64,000 nucleotides of DNA from an uncultured Acidobacteriia bacterium (GTDB taxonomy: Bacteria; Acidobacteriota; Terriglobia; Bryobacterales; Bryobacteraceae): the NCBI GenBank assembly GCA_903881085.1, contig CAIRSA010000443.1, positions 53,394-117,393 of the forward strand, in the 5' to 3' direction. Both the position numbers and the translations under genes were made by a program. Shown piece by piece: positions 13,978 through 24,700 of this stretch. How positions within the stretch are numbered: position 1 is the first letter of the stretch; every line of letters begins with the position of its first letter. The notes under the pieces are model-generated. The model was not told the origin of the DNA and did not search any database. It was given only the letters and a program-made list of their open reading frames with translations.

Positions 13978-16554
13978 ATGAGGCAGTTGAATCGAACCAC
14001 TCTCCGATTGATATTTTCGCTGCTGTTTGCCGCCGCGCTGTTCTACGAGGCGGCTAAAGATTTTGAAATCTGGCGCGACTACCACGATTCAGATCAGGAT
14101 ATCTCATACGGCTTCAAGCTCGAAATGCCCTGGCCCTCTCTAAAAGATTTGGGTGACAACGCGAAGCAGGCCGGGCTGGAGCAGGGTGATATCCTGCTCC
14201 AGTTGGAAGGCAAACCATTTGCCGGCACCGAGTCGCTGGAACGCACCATGCTTTACAAGAAAGCCGGCGATTCCCTTCGGCTTGGGGTCCACAAAAAGAA
14301 CGGCTCTTTGAGCAGCCACACCATTGCTCTTAGCGCCAAGCCCAAAAAGCAAACGACACTGCTGCTGATGGCGACTTTGTTCCTAACCACTGGCGCGATT
14401 CCGATCTTCCTGCTGATACTCGGGTTTTGGGTTGTGTCCGTGCGGCCTGCGGAGCCGATGACATGGATCTTCTTTGGTCTCTCTCTCGGATTTGCGCACT
14501 TCCTTACCGTCCAAGTGAGTTTCGCCCATTGGCCTGTAGCCGTATCGGTGACGCTCAACTTGATTCACGTTATCTACCTATCCTTGGATTTTCTGTTCAT
14601 TTTTCTGTTTGGACTCTACTTTCCGTTCGAGTGGCGGTACTCGGTTCGATGGCCAAAACTGAAGTGGGTTGTAATTGTTCCGCTGTTATTGCTTAGTCTT
14701 GTGAATACGGTGGCCAGCTTCATCACGTTTTTATTCGGAAACGAATTGGCATGGGCCATTTCACCCTTTGAGAGAGTGGACGACGCATTTGCGTTCATGA
14801 CCTTTGTTTCGATCAGCATATTCTTCGTGGCACTGGGTGAAAAGCGCGCAACCGCGCAGGATCTGGACGCAAAACGCCGGCTACGAATTTTGCTTTATGG
14901 TGGACAGGTCGCCTTGGCTCCCATCGGACTTGTCGTCCTTCATTTCGTCATCACAAAACAACAGGTTGCGCCACCGGTCTTACTGGCTGCGGCATTTATC
15001 ACAAATCTGTTCCCAGCCGCACTGGCTTATGTAGTTGTCGTGCATCGGGCGTTCGAGTTACAGGTGGTGATCCGCCAGGGACTGCAATATACGCTGGCGC
15101 GCGGCGGGGTGAGAGTCATCCAGGGCCTGCTCATGCTGGCGATAGCCGGCGGCGGCACCTACCTGCTGCGCACCGGCGGCGGTCAAATCAAGACAGTCAT
15201 GGTGTTTGACATCGTCGTCGGATGCATGGTGCTGGCCGTCCTTCTCTTCCGTGGCAGGCAAAAACTGTTTTCGTGGATCGACCGCCATTTCTTCCGCGAA
15301 GCATACAGTGCGGAGTTAGTGTTGAGTGAACTTGGCGAGAATGTGCGCAGCATCGTTGACCGCAGAGCACTTTTGGAGACAGTTACGCACCGACTGGCTG
15401 ACACGCTGCATGTGCAACCGATCGCTATGGTGTTGAGTGGCAACAATGAATATCAACCCGCCTATGCGCTGGGCTATGCAAATCCTCTGGTTGTGGAATT
15501 CGAGCCCACGTCGCCCACGCTGAGCCGCCTGTCGCGTGATCATCGAGCGCTTTCGGTATATTTCGACGATGAAAACGGGTGGATCAATCGCGATGGCGTG
15601 AGCCCGGCGGAGAGGGCAAAACTAACAGCCATGGGTAGCCAGTTGATCCTGCCGTTGACCGTGAAGGACACGTTGATCGGGTTCATCAGCCTGGGCGCCA
15701 AGCGTAGCGAAGAGCCCTATTCCCCGTCGGATATCCGCATGCTCAGTTCCGTTGCCGGTCAGGTTGGCATGGCGCTTGAGAATTCCAGACTGACTGACGC
15801 CGTGGCTCGCGAGGCGGCTCAAAAAGAGCGGTTGAACCGCGAGATTGAAATCGCCCGCGAGGTGCAACAACGCTTTTTCCCGCAGGTGGTGCCAGTTGTT
15901 GCAGGCTTGGATCTGGCGGGCTATTGCCGCCCCGCGCTGGGAGTGGGCGGGGACTACTATGACTTCGTGCCTTTGGAGAATGGCCATCTGGGAGTGGCCA
16001 TCGGTGACGTTTCCGGCAAAGGCGTGCCGGCGGCATTGCTGATGGCATCGTTGCAGGCATTTCTGCGAGGCCAGGCAATTGCGGGCACCACCGACTTGGC
16101 CAAGTTGATGGGCAATTTAAACCGGCAGGTTTTCGATGCGTCTACGGCAAATCGATACGCCACGTTTTTCTACTCGCAGTACGACCCGGCTACGCGATTG
16201 ATGATTTACTCCAATGGGGGCCACAATCCGCCAGTCATCTTTCGCGTCGGGGAACAGATTCACCTCGAAACGGGAGGCCCGGTAGTCGGTCTGTTCCGTC
16301 CGGCAAGATATGAACAGGCCGAGGTCCAATTGCAGAGTGGCGACATCCTGGTGGCGTTCACCGATGGCATCAGTGAGGCCATGGACGTGAACGATGAGGA
16401 GTGGGGCGAGGAGAACCTTGCCGTAGCAGTGAACGCAGTGAAGGACCTGCCGGCGAAGGAGATGATTCCCCATCTGATCGAAGCCGCGGATAAGTTCGTC
16501 AATGGCGCACCTCAGCATGACGATATGACCATCGTAGTTATTAAAGTGCTATAA
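13978..16554 (+). CDS. PDZ-membrane-GAF-SpoIIE serine/threonine phosphatase
   Basis: The 858-residue protein joins several modules: a first membrane helix (residues 8-22), a PDZ-like segment (about 45-125, QAGLEQGDILLQLEGKPF), seven or eight membrane helices (about 128-425), a GAF domain (about 440-600), a short coiled-coil linker (REIEIAREVQQRFFPQ) and a PPM/SpoIIE phosphatase (about 630-855). The phosphatase carries VGGDYYDF near residue 657 and GDVSGKGVPAALLMA near residue 676, with metal-binding aspartates in place. Such RsbU-like phosphatases dephosphorylate anti-sigma antagonist proteins. No antagonist or kinase gene lies next to it. The PDZ part suggests sensing of unfolded or cleaved envelope proteins. 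Confidence 0.85.
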   Translation: MRQLNRTTLRLIFSLLFAAALFYEAAKDFEIWRDYHDSDQDISYGFKLEMPWPSLKDLGDNAKQAGLEQGDILLQLEGKPFAGTESLERTMLYKKAGDSLRLGVHKKNGSLSSHTIALSAKPKKQTTLLLMATLFLTTGAIPIFLLILGFWVVSVRPAEPMTWIFFGLSLGFAHFLTVQVSFAHWPVAVSVTLNLIHVIYLSLDFLFIFLFGLYFPFEWRYSVRWPKLKWVVIVPLLLLSLVNTVASFITFLFGNELAWAISPFERVDDAFAFMTFVSISIFFVALGEKRATAQDLDAKRRLRILLYGGQVALAPIGLVVLHFVITKQQVAPPVLLAAAFITNLFPAALAYVVVVHRAFELQVVIRQGLQYTLARGGVRVIQGLLMLAIAGGGTYLLRTGGGQIKTVMVFDIVVGCMVLAVLLFRGRQKLFSWIDRHFFREAYSAELVLSELGENVRSIVDRRALLETVTHRLADTLHVQPIAMVLSGNNEYQPAYALGYANPLVVEFEPTSPTLSRLSRDHRALSVYFDDENGWINRDGVSPAERAKLTAMGSQLILPLTVKDTLIGFISLGAKRSEEPYSPSDIRMLSSVAGQVGMALENSRLTDAVAREAAQKERLNREIEIAREVQQRFFPQVVPVVAGLDLAGYCRPALGVGGDYYDFVPLENGHLGVAIGDVSGKGVPAALLMASLQAFLRGQAIAGTTDLAKLMGNLNRQVFDASTANRYATFFYSQYDPATRLMIYSNGGHNPPVIFRVGEQIHLETGGPVVGLFRPARYEQAEVQLQSGDILVAFTDGISEAMDVNDEEWGEENLAVAVNAVKDLPAKEMIPHLIEAADKFVNGAPQHDDMTIVVIKVL

Positions 16555-16629
16555 CATCCTGCGCGCAAGTCCCAACGCCGAAGTCCCGCGGGCAGGACCG
16601 CCCAATACCAAATGGTTATTCGCAGTTTG

Positions 16630-16731
16630 GTGGCACAAGCACTTCTGCTTGCCGCGTCGACGCTTGGCGCAGCTCTGGGAAAGACGCGTCCCGAGGAGTC
16701 GGGACGCGGCAGACATGAGTGTCTGCACCAC
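16630..16731. repeat. Intergenic palindromic repeat, copy 2
   Basis: The element is bounded by GTGG at 16630 and CCAC at 16731. Inner arms include GCCGCGTC paired with GACGCGGC, and a core GTCCCGA/TCGGGAC around GAG. It matches the order of blocks in copy 1 (127-195). An extra segment (GCTTGGCGCAGCTC) is shared in reverse complement with copy 3. It lies between two convergent genes. Confidence 0.75.
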
Positions 16732-16750
16732 GATGCAGGGCGGATTCCAG

Positions 16751-19750
16751 CTAGTTGATTCGCACCACAGTGAAGTCTTCCATCAACCCGTAAGGGAACA
16801 GGTCATACTTGGACCCCGCAGGCATATGAGCCGGCGCGTTGCGGACGTTGCCGGGCGAGGCCAGTCCACGCGAGATGTTGCCGTGGTGGGGTCCGAGCAG
16901 GTTCTTCAGTGAACCGGTGACGAGCACCTCGACCACATTCTCACCGGGTTTGGCCAAGCCACCGACCAGTGCTTCGTAAGGCTGCCAGCCGATCACTCTG
17001 GCGGACTTTCCGTTGACTCGCACTTCGGCCACTGTGCCGGCCCATTGGCCCAACACCACTTTGTAGCGGGCGCCGCTCTCGAATTGGAATCGCCCGGAAT
17101 ACGATACGGTATCGGAATAGAATGGAAGGTTCTGGTCCTTCCAGGAACCAACTTGCATCGGAGCGGCCGGGACAAGGCGGAAGCCGCGCTCCTGCGCTGC
17201 GACACCGAAATTGCCGGTCAGATGGACGGGCTCCAGTTCGTTGTGAACTGACATTGGGCGCGCGACAAGGGTGATAGTATTCTCACCCGGATGCAGGAAG
17301 GAACCGATGGCGTAGGTCCCGAAATCCACGTCGAGCCACCACTTACCCTTTTCGCTTTGCACGGGCTTGCCATTCACGGCGACCTGCCACAGCGTGGGGC
17401 GCTCGACGGCAGCGCGGATGGACGCCATGTCCACGCCTGCGGCGATAACGAAGTGGAAGGCGGCCTCGAAGCCGGAGTCGGCGGCGAACTTGTTGCGGTC
17501 GAGAATGGAAGTTTTGAATTGGACGGCGGTGTTCCAGGGGTCGCCTTCCGGGAAACCATGGGCTTTGAAGATGTCGGCTGAGGCCTTGAAGAAGTAGACA
17601 TCCTTTTGAGTTTTACCTTGCAAGGTGAGGTCGCAGTAATCGATCCGCACCGCGTTCGCGGCGGTGCGCTTAACGGTGATTGGGGCGATGGGTGCCAATG
17701 CTTTGGCGACAGCAGGAGCAACAGCAGGCGCGGCGGGTCCGGCAGCGTCGCGGGCGACCAGAAGCAGACTGCCCGCAGCGGGTAGCGCGACGGAGAAATC
17801 CAATGATCCTGCTGCTATCGTAGCGGGATAGGGAGTGAAAACGCCGGTCTCCGCATCCAGTTTCTCGATCGACTTGCCTGGCGCATGAACCGAGGCGGCG
17901 GCCGTTGAATCCAGGCTCGAGTTGACGAAGAACCACAACTCGCCATCCTTCAAGCGGCGGCGTTGGTGGAACAGCATGCCGTCAACGCGGTCAATGGCAG
18001 AGTTCGCCAGATCATCCGCACTGCGCTTGACCGGCAGCCCGCCGGACGCGCCATCGACAAGCAGTTCGCCCTCCACGTAAGAGGTCAACTTGCCGCCTGC
18101 CTGCTGGAACTGGCGAATCAGCCGCGCGGTCGCAGCATTTAAATTTTCAGTACCGGGAGGCAGGACCACAACATCGTAAGCGCGCTTGCCGACGACGAAG
18201 CGGTTTCCCTCAACCTTGCCGTGATCTTTGATGATGTTTTCACTACCCAGATCGTACTCCACTTGTTGGTGAGACAGCCGGGTGATAAACTCCTGAAACG
18301 TGGTACCGATCTGCATCATGCGCGGGTTCGCCTTGGAGCCGGCATACATCCAAGCCGAAGTGGTCGGTTCGATGATCAGGATGTGGTTGACTTCATCGCC
18401 GGCGGACAGCGCCAGGGACAAACGCGCGAAGTAATTCCCTAACAAGCTGTAGTTCTTCCACCACGGCTCGTGGTAACTGAACGATTGCGGATAGTCGTAT
18501 TTGCGCGCGCCGGCGATGGTGCCGAAAGAGAGGTGCTGGTTCATCATGTTGATGCCGAGCACATACTGCCAGTCGCCGAGCCGCTTCATGTCTTCGAAAC
18601 GCAGATCCCAGCCGCCGCCCCCGTAGGTTTCGCTGAGCACCCGCCGCTGACCGATCTGGTTGGCCACGCTGGCGATCTCCTTCACACTGCGGACATTGCC
18701 AAACTGCGCCCCAACGCCCTCGTTGAATTGGTTGAACAGCATGTCGATCCCCGGCACCTGGTGCCAAGCGTACATGGCCATGTTATCGGGCCCCTGGCTT
18801 GGATTCGGCCACGCATGTTCCCAGTAGTGGCCGGTCCAGGCGATGTGCTTGCTTTCGGCATAGTCATGGTAGGGTTTCGACCAGCGCTCGATGAACAGGT
18901 CCAACAGCGTGGAGTAGTAATTGTGGCGGATGCGCCGCCAGTCACCGGTCTCTTCAAACAGCGAAGGCAGGTTGGCCTTCAGATCGTAGCCCCAGCGTTT
19001 TTGAAACTGAATGAACAGATCGGGGGTGTACTTGATGGCGCCGGCGCCAGGCGGATTGATGTTCGGCTCGTCGGTGAAGATGCCCGGAACCGTTGTGCCG
19101 AAGTCGCGGCCCAGCGCTTTCTCGTAGCCGGGCATCGTGACGCTGAGAAATTTCTGGGTGACGCCGGGCAGCAGCAGGTCGACGTAGGGGAAGCCGCCGT
19201 TCCACGACCGCACCGGGTACTGAGTGAGACCGAAACAGTAGGTTCCGGCGGGCGGAGGTTCGGCACTGCTGGTGATTTCCTCGAACCTGTCGCCGGCGGC
19301 AGCCCGACGCAGAAGGATCTTGCAGGGCCCCTTCTGCTGGCGGGCCAAGCCTTGGCCTTGGTTGTACGATTCGGGCATCTGGTCCGGTACATGTCCACCG
19401 GCAAAGCCGCTCGGGTAGGAGTTCTCGTCATAGAGCCAGACCTCCATGCCCAGTTTCTTGGCTTGGTTGACGGTGTAGCGAACCAGTTGGAACCATCGCG
19501 GCGAGAGGTAGTTGGTGACCAGGCCGGGGCGTGGATGGATGATGAAGCCATGGACGCCCTGTGTGGAGAAGTCGCGCAGTTCGCGGTCGATCATCGCCTC
19601 GGTGATTTCGCCGTTCCAAACGAAGAAGGGGAGGGTGCTGAATTCGGCGGGAGGCTTGGGGAATAGGGTTTTCAGTCGCGCCAGGGAGTCAACTGTGGCA
19701 GCGGGGGCGCAAGTCGCAAGGAATAAAGCCAATATAAGAGTTTTTATCAT
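16751..19750 (-). CDS. GH106-like alpha-L-rhamnosidase, secreted
   Basis: The 999-residue protein begins with a signal peptide (MIKTLILALFLATCAPAA). A TIM-barrel-like region follows, with FFVWNGEITEAMIDRELRDF, QGVHGFIIHPRPGL, LYDENSYPSGFAGG and GIFTDEPNIN. The C-terminal third is beta-sandwich rich, ending with a galactose-binding-like domain around VAEVRVNGKSARVIGWQPYE. This layout and length are those of GH106 and related rhamnosidases, which release L-rhamnose from pectin or glycosides. It is the last gene of a minus-strand operon with a TonB receptor and a sugar isomerase. A different deoxy- or uronic-sugar specificity is possible. Confidence 0.68.
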   Translation of the reverse strand: MIKTLILALFLATCAPAATVDSLARLKTLFPKPPAEFSTLPFFVWNGEITEAMIDRELRDFSTQGVHGFIIHPRPGLVTNYLSPRWFQLVRYTVNQAKKLGMEVWLYDENSYPSGFAGGHVPDQMPESYNQGQGLARQQKGPCKILLRRAAAGDRFEEITSSAEPPPAGTYCFGLTQYPVRSWNGGFPYVDLLLPGVTQKFLSVTMPGYEKALGRDFGTTVPGIFTDEPNINPPGAGAIKYTPDLFIQFQKRWGYDLKANLPSLFEETGDWRRIRHNYYSTLLDLFIERWSKPYHDYAESKHIAWTGHYWEHAWPNPSQGPDNMAMYAWHQVPGIDMLFNQFNEGVGAQFGNVRSVKEIASVANQIGQRRVLSETYGGGGWDLRFEDMKRLGDWQYVLGINMMNQHLSFGTIAGARKYDYPQSFSYHEPWWKNYSLLGNYFARLSLALSAGDEVNHILIIEPTTSAWMYAGSKANPRMMQIGTTFQEFITRLSHQQVEYDLGSENIIKDHGKVEGNRFVVGKRAYDVVVLPPGTENLNAATARLIRQFQQAGGKLTSYVEGELLVDGASGGLPVKRSADDLANSAIDRVDGMLFHQRRRLKDGELWFFVNSSLDSTAAASVHAPGKSIEKLDAETGVFTPYPATIAAGSLDFSVALPAAGSLLLVARDAAGPAAPAVAPAVAKALAPIAPITVKRTAANAVRIDYCDLTLQGKTQKDVYFFKASADIFKAHGFPEGDPWNTAVQFKTSILDRNKFAADSGFEAAFHFVIAAGVDMASIRAAVERPTLWQVAVNGKPVQSEKGKWWLDVDFGTYAIGSFLHPGENTITLVARPMSVHNELEPVHLTGNFGVAAQERGFRLVPAAPMQVGSWKDQNLPFYSDTVSYSGRFQFESGARYKVVLGQWAGTVAEVRVNGKSARVIGWQPYEALVGGLAKPGENVVEVLVTGSLKNLLGPHHGNISRGLASPGNVRNAPAHMPAGSKYDLFPYGLMEDFTVVRIN

Positions 19751-19793
19751 CGAAATATCCTTTTATATCATGATCAACAAATTAGTATGAGGG

Positions 19794-19816
19794 CAGGCGA
19801 ATCCCCTGCCCCACCC
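19794..19816. repeat. Short repeat shared with 58297-58319
   Basis: This 23-base segment (CAGGCGAATCC then CCTGCCCCACCC) matches 58297-58319 with two differences. Both form a small hairpin, CAGG...CCTG, around GCGAATC. Both copies lie in spacers between genes of minus-strand sugar operons. There is no T tract. Confidence 0.6.
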
Positions 19817-19829
19817 TTGTAAAACCAAA

Positions 19830-21287
19830 TTACCGGCCTATGCGGACGGTGCGGGTGCCCAACAGGCTCCCGAGTTTTTCAATCTTCGAGGCGATATGGC
19901 CGATGCCGATGGCGCAATGGTGCGCGGGACCCTGGGCGTTCCAGGCGTTGATGAACTGCCTGGCGCCCATCGGGAAACGATAACGGCTGTTGGTATTGCC
20001 AATCTCAAGGATCGGACCAGGAACTGACTCGGCCTCTGCAACCAATAACTCGATCCGGCCGCCGATCTCAACAACCGACAGCAGCGTAACCGGACCGTGC
20101 TTCACGGACATCTCGACCGAAAGCCCTCGCCCCACCTTACCGTGAAACACACGCAGCGGGCGGACCTTGATTTTGCCTTCGGCGATGGCCATGTGCGCGG
20201 GGCCGTCATGGCCCATCAGCACCACGTCGTCGCGATAATCCGTAGCGTAATACTCAGTGAATGAACCACCGGCGCCAAACGCGTCCATGATCTTCATCGC
20301 CTGCGCGTTCTTGACCTCACACTCACCAGCCACAGGAATTCCACGGGCCGTCAGCAGAGTGGTGCCCAAAATGATCGAACTGATGGTATCTTCGTTGGGC
20401 TGGTTGCCAGAGCCGGAATAGTAATAAGCCAGCGAGCCGAGGGCATGCGCGAATACCAACTGATCGAGCGCCAGAGAAGTTCTGGCCGCGCGCTCCAGCT
20501 CTTCGATGGAGCAATCGGATTGGACGTCGAATACGTCGCGGAAGTGCTCAACACGCTGCGCAATCGCGGCGGCCGAAACATCGGTCCGCAGTGCAGACAG
20601 TTCGTCGACTTCCACGATTTCGACATGCCCACCGAACGTGGCGCAGTGTAGCGTCAGATCGGAGTAAACATCGAGCATGCCGCCATAGTAGTGGCCCATT
20701 ACGCCGAGGCGGTTGTGCTCCATTGCGTGGGCGGCCTGCGCTGCTTCGAGCCATTCCTGAATCTCAGTCCATACGGCAGCGTCGTCTTCCAGCATTCCCG
20801 TAATCTGAAAGAACGGAATGTTCGAACGGCGAAAAACGTTGGCGATCTCAGGCACGGGACAAGCCTGGCACCACGCCAACCACTCTCCGGTCATCTCGCC
20901 GCGGTCGCTCATGGCATTGAACGATGCATAATCAATGGCGGCTCCGGGCGAGAGATTGAGAATGATGACGGGAACTTTCACCCGCCGCACTACGGGCAGG
21001 ACTGTCGAGGAAAGGGCATATGTAGTGACGTGCAGGAACAGCAGATCGACATCCGCCTGACGGAAGGCATGGCCCGCGGCTAGAGCCTTCTCTGGAGTGT
21101 CAATCAGTCCGAGATTGACGATTTCGACGCCGCTTCGGCCGAGGCGCGCCGCGACCTGGCTCGCATAATCAGTGAGACGTTTTTCGAGGCCTGCGAACTG
21201 GCTCCAGTAAGCTTGCAAGCCAATGGAAAAGAGGCCAACGCGCAACTTGGGCGGGCTGCCTTCCGTATGTGAAGTCATTCCTGACAT
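19830..21287 (-). CDS. L-fucose/L-arabinose isomerase family protein
   Basis: The 485-residue cytoplasmic protein opens with a Rossmann-like domain (LRVGLFSIGLQAYWSQFAGLEKRL) and continues with VDLLFLHVTTYALSSTVLPVV, GVMGHYYGGMLDVYSDLT and a C-terminal domain with GHDGPAHMAIAEGKI and QGPAHHCAIGIGHIASKIEKL. These fit the L-arabinose/L-fucose isomerase superfamily, which converts aldoses to ketoses with Mn2+. The length is close to AraA (about 500 residues), but exact substrate is unclear; L-rhamnose-derived or L-arabinose sugars are plausible given the rhamnosidase-like neighbour 79 bases downstream. No kinase gene accompanies it. Confidence 0.75.
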   Translation of the reverse strand: MSGMTSHTEGSPPKLRVGLFSIGLQAYWSQFAGLEKRLTDYASQVAARLGRSGVEIVNLGLIDTPEKALAAGHAFRQADVDLLFLHVTTYALSSTVLPVVRRVKVPVIILNLSPGAAIDYASFNAMSDRGEMTGEWLAWCQACPVPEIANVFRRSNIPFFQITGMLEDDAAVWTEIQEWLEAAQAAHAMEHNRLGVMGHYYGGMLDVYSDLTLHCATFGGHVEIVEVDELSALRTDVSAAAIAQRVEHFRDVFDVQSDCSIEELERAARTSLALDQLVFAHALGSLAYYYSGSGNQPNEDTISSIILGTTLLTARGIPVAGECEVKNAQAMKIMDAFGAGGSFTEYYATDYRDDVVLMGHDGPAHMAIAEGKIKVRPLRVFHGKVGRGLSVEMSVKHGPVTLLSVVEIGGRIELLVAEAESVPGPILEIGNTNSRYRFPMGARQFINAWNAQGPAHHCAIGIGHIASKIEKLGSLLGTRTVRIGR

Positions 21288-21329
21288 GAATTATGAACCT
21301 ATGCGGCAGGGACTGCAAGCATGCATCGC

Positions 21330-21689
21330 TCAACGGATAGAAAGGTTGTCGCTATTGCTGTCGGACATTGACACTCTGATCTGACTCCATGGGACCTCGG
21401 GATGAGCAACCTTGAGGGCAATCAGCCCAGCCATAATCCCGCCAGTGAAGGTGAGTACCCATGGGAACTTTCGCCAACCGTGAGCGCCGCCGCTAGGTTC
21501 ATCGGAAAAAACGGTAATGATCATCATGATTAACCCGGTGACGAACAGTGGGAGCAAGCCTGTTAAGTAGATCTTTTTGGGCTTCCAGCCATTCCGCATG
21601 CCGGCTTTGCCAATGCAATAGCCATAGACTACTGCCAACGCAAGCATGCTGAATACGGCGGTGATCATCCAGATTTTGGTCTGAGTCAT
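21330..21689 (-). CDS. Small membrane protein of unknown function
   Basis: With the ATG at 21689 the protein has 119 residues (MTQTKIWMITAVFSMLALAVVYGYCIG). An in-frame ATG further up at 21740 would reach to within a few bases of the TonB receptor gene and add polar sequence before the first helix. Three membrane helices are visible: residues 7-27, 42-60 and 75-93. No family is recognised. It lies 57 bases after the TonB receptor stop and 42 bases before the isomerase gene, so it is probably co-transcribed and could assist envelope energy transfer or transport. Confidence 0.65.
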   Translation of the reverse strand: MTQTKIWMITAVFSMLALAVVYGYCIGKAGMRNGWKPKKIYLTGLLPLFVTGLIMMIITVFSDEPSGGAHGWRKFPWVLTFTGGIMAGLIALKVAHPEVPWSQIRVSMSDSNSDNLSIR

Positions 21690-21746
21690 AATTGCAGATA
21701 TTATACTACGAATATCTGGAAGATTGCCGAGGCAATCCACGGAAGC

Positions 21747-24700
21747 CTAGAACAGGAACCGCGCCGATACTCGCATGGACCGGTTACTCGACGGCACCCC
21801 GCCACCATTGGCAAGACTTCCGGTGATCTGACCGAAGTTGCCCGCCGTAGGAGAGGTGCTGGGAAGGCCCATCTGGCCATGGTTGGTAATGTTATAGACA
21901 TCCCATCGCATTACCAGGCTGGTTCGTTCCTTGATCTTAAATTGCCGCTGCAGGCTGGCGTTGGCGCGCTTCTGCGAATCGCCGCGGCATCCGCCGTAGC
22001 CGCTGATGTAGTTCGGGAATGTCCGCGCCTGCCCGGTATTCGAAGTCAGTGTTGGATTGGTCACGAATAGCGACGTATTAAACCACTGGGCAATCGTATG
22101 CGGTCCGCTGTCACAGACCTGCGACAGGTTTGATCCAGTGAAGTAGGAAGTGCTATTGAACTGGATCAACTGCCCGGGTTGATATTCGGCAATACCGGTG
22201 AGTTGGAAGCCACCGGCAATCTTGCTGGCCAGGCCAGTGTTGACCCAATGGTGACCCTTGCCAAACGGCAGCTGCGCAATACCCATCGCGGCCAGGCGAT
22301 GGGGACGGCCAGTGTTGCTGGGCTCCCATGCCGGTGACTTGTCGAATGCGTTGGCGAAGTAGTCGGCGGCGAGGTTTTGCAACTTTGTGTAGCTCACGGA
22401 GAAGTTGGAGCCGCCAGAAAAGCGGCGCGACACGTTGACGTCGAACTGCTCCGTCTTAGCCTTGCCCAGCGGCACGGTCTGTGTAAGTCCGTTCATCCAC
22501 GGATATGGCGAGAGCAGTGCACTCTTGCGTATGGTGGCGCTGGTGAAAAACGAATTACCGGACATAAATTGATAGAGCGCCGGATTCGAGGCTTTGACAT
22601 CGGAAAAATTCGAGATATTGAACGGGTTCGGCACGTTGGTATTGAGGTTATTGGCCACTGCATCGTTGCGCGTATTGCCGAACGACATATACTGAGCGGG
22701 AAGCGCGGACATACTTTGGTTAATCGGAATGTTGTCTGAATACGACCCGGCATATCCGAAGTTAATCACGAAGTTGGATTTGATCTGCCTTTGCACATCC
22801 AACCGCCAGCGATTCATGTGGACGTGCGGACGATCATAAGGCACGAAGGTAAAACCGCGACCTACAGGCGCCATCGCACCCAGACTGCTGCCGGGAGGCG
22901 TGTCGAAACGAGTGCCGGAACTGCGCACTGGGAATGGATCGTTCATCGGGGAAACGCCGGCGGCCGGATTACCGGTCAGCCAGGTTTGCCCCAAATCGTT
23001 GGTGAAGGTGGTGGAAGTCGGCCAGCTGTATCCTAACTGGTTGATGGTTTCGTTCTCCACGTTCAATGTGTCGGCATAGAGGCCGTAACCGAGGCGGATC
23101 ACCGTGCGGGGAGTCAATTGATAGGCCGCGGCGATGCGAGGCAACCAATTGATTGAGTTATTCCAGATCTTGCGGCCCGCGCTGTTCGCACCGGGGAAGA
23201 CTCCGCCCCCGAGGACCGAGAACTGAGAGGCCGGAAGTTCGGCAATCGGATTCTTGGCATAAGCCGCCTGGGCAGCCGAGGTGATCGGGAGTTGCAGGGT
23301 TGGATCGAAGGGCCCGATGGCGCGGTTAAAGCGCTCTGTCGGTCCCAACTCATATTCCATGCGCAAGCCCAGGTTGACGGTGAGGCGTGGCGATACGCGC
23401 CAAGTGTCATGGACATAAGCCGCATAGTATGGATTGCCTAGCACGGAACTGGCATTGGCATCGGCCGATGCGGAGGTGGGCAAGCCCATCATGAACGCCG
23501 CCCAGGATCCGCCATAAGCGCCCGTACCCGCCGAGCCTGCGCCATCGTCCGTTCGCTGCGTGTAGGCGCTGGTGTAGGAGTAAAGTCCGGCCGTGTTGCC
23601 CGGCGTGTAGCCGGTAAAGAACTGGCCGCGGATATCGACTCCTGCTTTCAACGTGTGGGTGTTCGCCATGTGGGAGAAGTCCGCTTTGATGGTCAGGATT
23701 CGATAGTTCGATACGGTGGGCGCAGCGGCAAGTCCAGCTCCGGTCCAACCGCTCCAATTCGTGGTTGGCAATGTCGGACTGCCGCTGATTTTCTGGTCCA
23801 TGTAAGCCGGGTAGCCAAGATCGCTGGGTTTCAAGACTGACAGAATCGGGTCGACATTCAGGTTCTGGTAGGAGTTGAAGCCGAGCGCGACATCCAGCAG
23901 GGAGCGCGCGCCGAAGTTATGCACCCAGTCGGCACCGGCGCCCGAATCGGTGCGGACATTGCCCGCGTCCTTGCCAATGTTGGGGGTAGTGAAGTTGTAC
24001 CAAAGGGCATTCGATTGCCGCCACTGATTGTGACTCCAGCGAAAGAAGACGCGGTCGTTGGAAGAGATGTTGTAATCGTAGCGATTGATAAACGCGTAGT
24101 ATTTGTCCCAATAGGGCGCACTATACACCGTGTAATCGGTGTTGGGCTGGATGGAGGGCGACGCCGGCAGGGTATTTGGAAGAGGCAGCAAATTTGAAAC
24201 CCATTTATACGCGGGATTGATCGTTCTGGAGAGAGGTACGATGTTACCCGGGAAGGGCGTGCGAACCACGTGGCCTGGACGTGTCGGGTCAGCAGCGGTA
24301 CTGTAGGGATCGTAGACTTGGTAGTTCGTGGTATTGATGAAGAGCAGTTGCGAAAAGTCGCCCTGGCGCATCGCGCCCGTGGGAAAGGCGTCGATCTGCT
24401 GGTTGTAGAGCTGTTCGTTGAACCCCGTGTAGCCGAAGAAGAAAAACAGTTTATTCTTGCCGTTGAAAATCTTCGGAATGATGACCGGACCGCCCAGCGT
24501 CGCCGCCCACGCATTGCGGCGGCCGGGTTGGATGATCGATGAATTGCGGATTGCGTCGGCCTGCGCGGTGTTGCCTGCCGCAAGTGCTGTATTGATGCGG
24601 TTGTAGTAGGCCTGCTTGGCAAACAGATCGGCGGCTGCCCACTGGCTCTGCAAGTGCTCTTCGCGCAGGGCGCCGTGATATTGGTTGGTGCCGGAGTTGG

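Noticed and set aside
18470..19666. 398-codon plus-strand frame opposite the rhamnosidase-like gene
   Set aside because: High-GC antisense shadow; the minus-strand frame has a signal peptide and family motifs.
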